From: an uncultured Eubacteriales bacterium
Lineage (GTDB): Bacteria > Bacillota > Clostridia > Oscillospirales > Feifaniaceae
Direction of reading: 5' to 3'
Assembly: GCA_902474785.1 (NCBI GenBank)
Contig: CABRXB010000014.1
Coordinates: forward strand, 1 to 11,373
Length of the DNA: 11,373 nucleotides
The notes under the pieces were generated by a model that had not been told where the DNA came from, did not search any database, and saw only the letters and a program-made list of their open reading frames with translations. The translations under genes and the position numbers were made by a program. Below are positions 6,193 to 11,373 of the stretch, piece by piece. The stretch's first letter is position 1; each line of letters begins with the position of its first letter.

Positions 6193-6390
6193 CAATATTC
6201 ACCCGGCACGAGGGAGTCGATGCTGATCACCATCCTCAACCGTCAAAATGCCACATGGCAAGGCACTGTGACCTTTATTGAAACAAACCAGACGAAACCC
6301 TTTCGAAGCGTGCTCGAACTCATCAAGTTGATCGACAGCACAAATTCAGAACCAACCGATTCGCTTTCAGAATACAACGAAGAGAAATGA
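6190..6390 (+). CDS. Small conserved-looking protein upstream of the LPHTG protein, function unknown
   Basis: A 66-residue protein if the TTG start is used (69 if from the ATG at 6181). The core reads MLITILNRQNATWQGTVTFI, then KPFRSVLELIKLID, followed by a polar acidic tail DSLSEYNEEK. It has no signal peptide, membrane segment or Cys, so it is likely cytosolic. The 'RQN-x-x-WQGTV ... F-RS-x-LEL' pattern resembles, from memory, small proteins that recur in Clostridia near BTAD regulators and large surface proteins, but I know no family name or function. It has a strong ribosome site, its stop overlaps an upstream ATG of the surface gene frame (ATGA at 6387-6390), and it sits directly between the regulator promoter region and the surface gene. 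Role as a regulator partner, chaperone or translation-coupling leader is open. Confidence 0.72.
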   Translation: MQYSPGTRESMLITILNRQNATWQGTVTFIETNQTKPFRSVLELIKLIDSTNSEPTDSLSEYNEEK

Positions 6391-6401
6391 GGAGACGGAT
6401 T

Positions 6402-9400
6402 ATGACTGCAACCACACTGAAACGACCTCTCGCGCTGCTTCTCACCATCGGCCTGCTGCTTGGAATGCTCCCCATGAGCGTTCTGGGCATGGACATGGTG
6501 GATTCGCACCAACACGGTGAGGCCACTTTTTCCGACGACGGGTATTACTACACCGGCAACTGCACCCCCACCTATGCCGAAGGAGCCCGTCAGCTCAAGG
6601 CCGACTGCGGCCACACCGCCCACGTCTGTGACGACGGCTGCACGCCTATTGACAGCTGCGACTGTCCCTCGCACGTCCATGACGATGGCTGCTACACCAC
6701 AGAGCCTGTGACCTGCGAGCTCTCGACCGCGTGCGACTGCCCTGAAGTGGAAGTCACCAGGGAAGAGGAAGTCGAGCAAACCGTCCCCGTCGAAGTCGAA
6801 GTGGAGTATGAGGAGACGGTTCCTGTGGAGGGCGGCGAAGAGGGCGAGACCACCACAGTCACCAAAACGAGAACCGAAACCCGCAACGAGACCCGCACCG
6901 TCAAGCAGGAAGTCACAGTCACCGAGGTGGTCTGCCAGGGCGGGCATCACACCCACTCGGACGACTGCCAGACCCAAAGGACCCTGACCTGCACCCGTGA
7001 GGGCGAGGTCGAGCACACGGCGTCTTGCCCCATCGGATCCTGCCCTCTGGCCGGAACTGTGGAGCACAGCGACGACTGCTATGAGACAATTCCCGGCGAC
7101 GTGACGGGCTACACCTGTGAGAAATACCCCTATTTCACCGTCACCTTCGTGCCCTGCAACGAGACTGACGAGACCACCGCCGTCAACGTGGTGCCCGATC
7201 TGCCCGAGCAGTTCCCGCTGACCATCCCCACCCTCACCGCGCCTCTCAACGCCTATGGCGAGCCCGTTGAGCTGTTGGGCTGGTTTGACGAGGACGCGCA
7301 GCAGATCGACCCCGCCACCCTGACGCAAAGCGCCACGCTGTACGCTGTCTGGGACAATGTGCAAACGCTTGCGCTCTCGACGCAATACGAGGGCAACATC
7401 GACATCAACTGGAGCCGCTCCCCTGAGACGGAAGACGGGATCTACAAAGGCGGCTTTTTCTCCGCCAGTTGGTCGACGCTGACAGAAAAGCTCATCCCCA
7501 CCGTCATCGGCGAAGCCAAGGTTTGGGACGGATCGACAGATAGCCCTTATTTCAGCGCCTGTGCGAATAAGAATCACGCCGGCGCGACATGGCGAAATGA
7601 CGGTTGGGTTGCCCCATACCAATCCTCTGTGCGTCGTATCCAAGGCACCTTCACCCTGCCCAATGGCTACAGCACCAACGACACCTTTTTGCTGACCTCT
7701 GTGGCCCGCGACATCTATAAGGATGCGGGCGCCTCCACCGATGTGCTGGCAATCAACGACAACGTCTATATCTTCCTCTATCAGCAGAGCGACGCCTCAA
7801 AGATCACCGACGACAACTACCTCGACTATCTGGTGTTTTTCTCCGGCAACAGTACTGCCAAAGACACCCTGGGCAACCTGTCGAAAACGGCAAACGGCAG
7901 ATATGTCACGAAATGGGAGTATAACTGGTCGCCTCACAAAGCAAAAAACTGGACCGTCAACGAGACCCTTTACAATCTTATGACGCACAGCGACGGCTGG
8001 TACACCGAAGCCGACTGGGACAACATCGGCGCACGCCTCTTTGAAAACTATCCCTCGGCCAAGGCCGGCGACACCTTCGTGATCGACATCTTCGCCGAAG
8101 ACACCAGCTCTGATCACGGCGGCGGCATGGATAAACTCGCGCTGCAATACAGCAAGGCCCCCTCGACCGATCTGACTGTGACGGTGGAATACTACAAAGA
8201 CGCCATCACCCCCGCAAACAAGCTCGGCGAAAAGGGCTACAGCAAGACCGCCAAAGTCGACGACAAGATCACGCTCTCGGGAAACTGGCTGACCAACTTC
8301 CAGCCCTCCGGCTATCAGGCCGGTCAGCAGGTTGGCTCCATCCCCTATGTGGTTTCGAATCAGGAAAACAACGTGATCCAGGTGCTCTACAGCGATCAAA
8401 ACGCGCTCAAGACCAGCTTCACGGTAACCAAGGTCTGGCAGCATGGCGAAAACACCGATCTGCCGACCAGCGTGAGCATGCAGCTCAAGGCCGACGGTGA
8501 GGACTACGGCTCTGTCGTCACGCTCTCGGCTGACAACGACTGGACCTACACCTGGAACGACCTGCCCCGCATGGCGGGTAACAGGGAGATCTCCTACACC
8601 GTCACAGAATCTGCGCTTCAAAATTACACGCCCAGCACACCTGCACCCACTGCAACCCCTGTTTCTGTTAATCCCGACAACATCACCGTTGTATCTGCAA
8701 AAAACGCCAGCAGTTTTACCGGTGTAAACGGCTCTTTTGTGGCAGCCTTCAAGGGAAATGATTTCATGGTCTGGACCAAAAACGGCCTGACCCAAGACGA
8801 ACAGTCGGCCTTTGTGCGCTCGTTTGCCGGTGCTGTGACAGTAACCAACTTTAAGAACATCACCACGGAAAAGACCACCTTCTTCCACGGCGCAAACGGC
8901 AGCTACGGCGGCATCACCGTGTCGGAAGATACCGTCACCTTTGACAGCAAAAGCGACTGGTCGCAGTTTGCCCATGGCGGCTATGCCTTTGGCCTCAATG
9001 CGACTGTCACCAACACCTACAATCCTCCCGCGCCGCCCACTTCCTACACCCTCTCCTATACTTGGACTGGGCTGCCCGCGGGCGCCAATCTCACCCCGCC
9101 TGTGAACCAGACCTACCATGAGAGCGATACCGTCACTCTCGACGACAGCTTTGGCAGCTCTTCCACCGTCAAGGTCGGCCACGACACCTACACCTTCTCG
9201 GGCTGGACGTCTGTCACCCCCGCCCTCAACGATGGCAAGATGCCCGCCAGCAATGTGGAAGTCTCCGGCTCCTGGAGCGTCACGGCCACCGATCCCACCT
9301 ACACCGTGACCTACACCAAGGGCAGCCACGGCACCTTTGATTCCGACGGCCACAGCGGTCTCTACGCCGGAGACCCCACCCCTGACTTTGCCGGCACCAT

Positions 9401-10310
9401 TGACAGCGCCACCAACAATCCCGCGGGAGAAGCCGGCTGGACCTTTGCCGGATGGGAGCCCTCCGTCTCCTCCACTGTCTCGGGCAATCAAATCTATGTT
9501 GCACAGTGGACGGCAAGCGATGCCACCACCTACCGGGTCGAGTTCTATTACGAGCAAAACGGCACCTACTCCGAAAATGCAACCTCTTTTGTCTCCCGCA
9601 CGGGTACCACCGACAGCCCTGTCTCTGTGACGGATGCAGACAAAACGTCCACCAGCACCCGCCATGTTCTGGACACCACACGGGTAGATCAGTTCAGCGG
9701 CACTGTGGCCGGCGACAACACGCTGGTGCTCAAGGTCTATTTCAAAGAGCAGTTCACGGTTGTCTACAAGCCCGGCACTCGCGGCAACTTTGAAGAGCAG
9801 ACCACCACCGGACTCTTCTATGGCGACGCCACACCCGACGCCCCCAACACGCCCTCCACCGGCAGTCGTTATCTCTTCAACGGTTGGAGCCCTGCTCCCG
9901 CCGAGACCGTGACCGCCGATGCGGAGTATGTGGCACAGTGGAGAGTGCGCAACAATCCCACGCCGCCCACCACCGATCCGACAACGCCCGATCCCGATCC
10001 AGTCCCCGATCCCACTGACCCCACGCCTGTGCCCAACCCCGAGCCCACCCCTGAAACCGATCCCGACATCGACATCACCGATCCCGACGTCCCGATGGGC
10101 GAGCTACCCGAGCTCCCTGAGCCCGAGCTGCCTGACGCCACCGGCGAGATCGAGATCATCGACCCCGATGTCCCGATGGGCGAGCTGCCCCACACCGGTT
10201 TTGAGGTTACAAGACCTTTCTGGGTGATCACGCTGATGGCTCTGCCGCTCAGTTTGTCCGCGCTCGGTCTGCACATCCTCTTCCCCCGCAAGGAAGACGA
10301 GCAGGCGTAA
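6402..10310 (+). CDS. Large LPHTG-anchored multidomain surface protein (putative adhesin)
   Basis: A 1302-residue secreted protein. In order: signal peptide (about 1-29, LALLLTIGLLLGMLPMSVLG); Cys/His-rich region with 18 Cys at 54-252; a charged Glu/Val/Thr stretch (about 110-175) inside it; an unassigned domain, perhaps the binding tip (about 329-585); a MucBP-like repeat (590-666); a Cna-B-like domain (671-873) with candidate isopeptide residues Lys677, Glu736 and Asn871 and a long insertion; a SHIRT-like repeat (880-960); an InlB-type repeat (967-1037); a second MucBP-like repeat (1043-1118); a second InlB-type repeat (1118-1181); a Pro/Asp stalk (1187-1260); LPHTG (1262-1266); a membrane helix (about 1272-1293) and a charged tail RKEDEQA. 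The start at 6402 is favoured by AGGAG at 6390-6394, 7 nt upstream; the ATG at 6387 has a poorer site. The nearby sortase is the likely anchoring enzyme. Ligand unknown. Confidence 0.93.
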   Translation: MTATTLKRPLALLLTIGLLLGMLPMSVLGMDMVDSHQHGEATFSDDGYYYTGNCTPTYAEGARQLKADCGHTAHVCDDGCTPIDSCDCPSHVHDDGCYTTEPVTCELSTACDCPEVEVTREEEVEQTVPVEVEVEYEETVPVEGGEEGETTTVTKTRTETRNETRTVKQEVTVTEVVCQGGHHTHSDDCQTQRTLTCTREGEVEHTASCPIGSCPLAGTVEHSDDCYETIPGDVTGYTCEKYPYFTVTFVPCNETDETTAVNVVPDLPEQFPLTIPTLTAPLNAYGEPVELLGWFDEDAQQIDPATLTQSATLYAVWDNVQTLALSTQYEGNIDINWSRSPETEDGIYKGGFFSASWSTLTEKLIPTVIGEAKVWDGSTDSPYFSACANKNHAGATWRNDGWVAPYQSSVRRIQGTFTLPNGYSTNDTFLLTSVARDIYKDAGASTDVLAINDNVYIFLYQQSDASKITDDNYLDYLVFFSGNSTAKDTLGNLSKTANGRYVTKWEYNWSPHKAKNWTVNETLYNLMTHSDGWYTEADWDNIGARLFENYPSAKAGDTFVIDIFAEDTSSDHGGGMDKLALQYSKAPSTDLTVTVEYYKDAITPANKLGEKGYSKTAKVDDKITLSGNWLTNFQPSGYQAGQQVGSIPYVVSNQENNVIQVLYSDQNALKTSFTVTKVWQHGENTDLPTSVSMQLKADGEDYGSVVTLSADNDWTYTWNDLPRMAGNREISYTVTESALQNYTPSTPAPTATPVSVNPDNITVVSAKNASSFTGVNGSFVAAFKGNDFMVWTKNGLTQDEQSAFVRSFAGAVTVTNFKNITTEKTTFFHGANGSYGGITVSEDTVTFDSKSDWSQFAHGGYAFGLNATVTNTYNPPAPPTSYTLSYTWTGLPAGANLTPPVNQTYHESDTVTLDDSFGSSSTVKVGHDTYTFSGWTSVTPALNDGKMPASNVEVSGSWSVTATDPTYTVTYTKGSHGTFDSDGHSGLYAGDPTPDFAGTIDSATNNPAGEAGWTFAGWEPSVSSTVSGNQIYVAQWTASDATTYRVEFYYEQNGTYSENATSFVSRTGTTDSPVSVTDADKTSTSTRHVLDTTRVDQFSGTVAGDNTLVLKVYFKEQFTVVYKPGTRGNFEEQTTTGLFYGDATPDAPNTPSTGSRYLFNGWSPAPAETVTADAEYVAQWRVRNNPTPPTTDPTTPDPDPVPDPTDPTPVPNPEPTPETDPDIDITDPDVPMGELPELPEPELPDATGEIEIIDPDVPMGELPHTGFEVTRPFWVITLMALPLSLSALGLHILFPRKEDEQA
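6561..7157 (+). other. Cys/His-rich N-terminal region of the surface protein
   Basis: Residues 54-252 hold 18 cysteines, with one more noted later in the ectodomain (near residue 387). Three copies of an H-x3-C motif have His exactly four residues before Cys: HDDGC (93-97), HSDDC (185-189) and HSDDC (222-226). The first two also have a second His two residues earlier, and acidic residues lie between His and Cys in all three. This is compatible with metal binding or a disulfide-stabilised fold. Neither can be decided from sequence alone. Confidence 0.6.
10080..10190 (+). repeat. Duplicated DPDVPMGELP motif in the wall-spanning stalk
   Basis: The decapeptide DPDVPMGELP occurs at residues 1227-1236 and 1254-1263, coded 81 nt apart (10080-10109 and 10161-10190) with three synonymous differences. 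The second copy runs into the real sorting signal (LPHTG). The first is followed by ELPEPELP and has no sorting motif. The preceding residues also match loosely (DIDIT and EIEII), so the unit is about 15 residues. It looks like a short internal duplication of the pre-anchor segment. Confidence 0.85.
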
Positions 10311-10319
10311 CGTCTCTTC

Positions 10320-10358
10320 AAAAACCCCGGCTGCGTGCTCCACGCGGCCGGGGTTTTT
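10320..10358 (+). terminator. Strong intrinsic terminator after the surface protein gene
   Basis: A 13-bp stem (10325-10337 with 10341-10353, one T-G wobble) closes a 3-nt CTC loop and is followed by TTTTT at 10354-10358. An A-run at 10320-10324 precedes it, so it might also work on the opposite strand. It starts 10 nt after the TAA of the surface gene and ends the small-protein/surface-protein unit. Confidence 0.92.
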
Positions 10359-10574
10359 CTGCTCTGCGCCGTCTATTTCCTCTGCCCTGTCACGCCCCAA
10401 CCTCTCCTGCCCAAGCCTTTTTCAGGCGCCCTTTTTCCCTGCGGCTGCACAGCCGGGCTGCTTTTGAACTGTAAGCCGTATGGTTATCTTTTCTTCTTTC
10501 TTTTCCCATTGTGTGATATACTGAGTATAAGATGGCTTTATCAGCCACAAATTCAGGAGACTGGAGGGATTTTC
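10359..10574 (+). promoter_or_regulatory. Intergenic region with candidate extended -10 for the PLP enzyme gene
   Basis: The 216-nt gap holds TGATATACT at 10514-10522, a TGn extension with TATACT (5 of 6 to TATAAT), about 40 nt before the ribosome site. No good -35 is seen at 17 bp; the region there is a T/C-rich run. CGGCTG-CA-CAGCCG near 10442-10455 can pair but has a 2-nt loop and no obvious role. No gene was found in it. Confidence 0.45.
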
Positions 10575-11373
10575 ATGCTGCTCGGACAGGAAAAAGTGTC
10601 CTTTTTGCACACACCCACCCCGCTGGAGCGGCTACCTTGCATCTCGGAAGAACTGGGACTGGACTTTTACATCAAACGCGACGACCTCACCGGCCTAGGC
10701 GTGGGCGGCAACAAACTGCGCAAACTCGAATATCTGCTCTATGACGCACAGCGTCAGGGCGCCACCGTGCTGCTCACCATGGGCGGCGCGCAGACCAACC
10801 ACGGCCGGCTGACTGCGGCGGTGGCTGCCAAATACGGCATGAAGTGCGCCATCGTCTGCGTGGACGACTATCCGGGCGAGGTCTCGGCCAACATTCTGCT
10901 CGACCGTCTCATGGGGGCGCAGGTCATCCTCAAAAAAGACGACGGGCGCCCTGCCGAAGTCCAATATGCCGAAGTGGTGGACAAGGTGCGCGCCCGCTAT
11001 GAGCAGCAGGGCGAGGTGGTCTACGAGATCCCCATCGGCGGCAGCAACACGCTGGGCATGCTCGGCTACTACGAGTGCGCCATGGAACTCACGCAGCAGG
11101 CTGTACAGCAGGGCATTCCCGATGCGCGCATACTGTGCTGCGTTGGCAGCATGGGCACTTACATGGGTCTGTTTTGCGGCCTAAAAAACGAAAACTCCCC
11201 CTTGAAGCTGACGGGAATTGCCATCTCCCCCTTTGACGAGCAGAAAAAGATGCGTCTGCCCGCCTATTTCGAAGAGGCAAAGGCGGCCTACGGCCTGACC
11301 TGCACCGCGACGGCGGCCGACTTTGACGTGGAAACCGGATACACCCGCGGGGCCTACAACAACCCCAGCCCCG
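10575..11373 (+). CDS. D-cysteine desulfhydrase / ACC deaminase-family PLP enzyme (3' end outside window)
   Basis: The first 266 codons of a gene running off the right edge (family length is about 330). It is a fold-type II pyridoxal-phosphate enzyme related to DcyD and 1-aminocyclopropane-1-carboxylate deaminase. D-cysteine desulfhydrases release pyruvate, sulfide and ammonia from D-cysteine; ACC deaminases open the cyclopropane ring. Visible features are IKRDDLTG, then GGNKLRKLEYLL with the probable PLP lysine at residue 47, the substrate-binding GGAQTNHGRLTAA (70-82), PIGGSNTLGMLGYY, and the phosphate-binding-type VGSMGTYMGL. GGAGGG at 10563-10568 lies 6 nt before the ATG. A terminator and its own promoter-like element separate it from the surface gene, so it is likely an independent housekeeping or amino-acid catabolism gene. 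Substrate cannot be settled from this part. Confidence 0.9.
   Translation, partial: MLLGQEKVSFLHTPTPLERLPCISEELGLDFYIKRDDLTGLGVGGNKLRKLEYLLYDAQRQGATVLLTMGGAQTNHGRLTAAVAAKYGMKCAIVCVDDYPGEVSANILLDRLMGAQVILKKDDGRPAEVQYAEVVDKVRARYEQQGEVVYEIPIGGSNTLGMLGYYECAMELTQQAVQQGIPDARILCCVGSMGTYMGLFCGLKNENSPLKLTGIAISPFDEQKKMRLPAYFEEAKAAYGLTCTATAADFDVETGYTRGAYNNPSP

Noticed and set aside
6243..7643. 466-codon open frame on the minus strand opposite the small-protein and surface genes
   Set aside because: It mirrors the GC-rich wobble positions of the plus-strand genes, its translation is low-complexity Gly/Val/Arg-rich with no domain, and the plus strand has a signal peptide, repeats and an anchor in register.
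7797..9665. 622-codon open frame on the minus strand opposite the surface gene
   Set aside because: Same cause: antisense of a C-ending codon-biased gene gives stop-free Gly/Val/Arg-rich text. No ribosome site, motif or neighbour supports it.
10422..10610. 62-codon minus-strand frame in the gap before the PLP enzyme
   Set aside because: No ribosome site, overlaps the start and promoter region of the clearly real PLP gene, and shows no recognisable motif.

Overview
The window looks like a chromosomal segment from a GC-rich, anaerobic Gram-positive Firmicute, most likely an Oscillospirales/Ruminococcaceae-type gut Clostridia. This placement is an inference from the gene content: an LPXTG-type surface protein with InlB-like, MucBP/SHIRT-like and Cna-B-like repeats, a BTAD-family regulator, a sortase, clostridial-style type IV pilus genes with a DUF4860-like member, strong AGGAGG ribosome binding sites and GC-rich wobble positions. 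No rRNA, tRNA, CRISPR array, transposase or phage gene was seen.

The left half (1-5772) is one long leftward gene series. In transcription order it encodes a BTAD/winged-helix regulator with a degenerate GGDEF-like C-terminus (5772-4555), a class D/E-like sortase (4551-3820), a secreted transglutaminase-like protein (3833-2925), a GspF/PilC-type inner-membrane pilus assembly protein (2808-1744), a small membrane-anchored protein (1676-1374), a DUF4860-like protein (1342-842), a pseudopilin-like protein with a recognisable prepilin cleavage motif (845-495), a PilX-like single-pass protein (498-109) and the first 31 codons of a PilT-like ATPase, cut by the window edge (94-1). Several junctions overlap (4-nt ATGA overlaps at 842-845 and 495-498, a 14-nt overlap at 3820-3833, a 3-nt gap at 4552-4554), so the series probably behaves as one operon or two closely coupled ones.

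A 417-nt AT-richer divergent intergenic region (5773-6189) holds imperfect direct repeats and a possible extended -10. To its right are a small 66-codon ORF that appears to start with TTG (6190-6390) and a 1302-residue cell-wall-anchored protein (6402-10310). That protein has a Cys/His-rich N-terminal region, a large unassigned domain, a Cna-B-like domain with a long insertion, several beta-repeat domains, a Pro/Asp stalk and an LPHTG anchor. A strong intrinsic terminator (10320-10358) ends this unit. After a 216-nt gap comes the 5' part of a D-cysteine desulfhydrase/ACC deaminase-family PLP enzyme (10575 to the window end), which looks unrelated.

My reading (inference) is a self-contained surface-display module: a sensor-like BTAD regulator controls, from the shared intergenic region, both its own operon (sortase, transglutaminase, pilus-type secretion apparatus) and the divergent small protein plus its large LPHTG substrate. 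The joining of sortase and transglutaminase to a type IV pilus-like cluster, together with the uncharacterised small protein, is the least ordinary aspect of the window.
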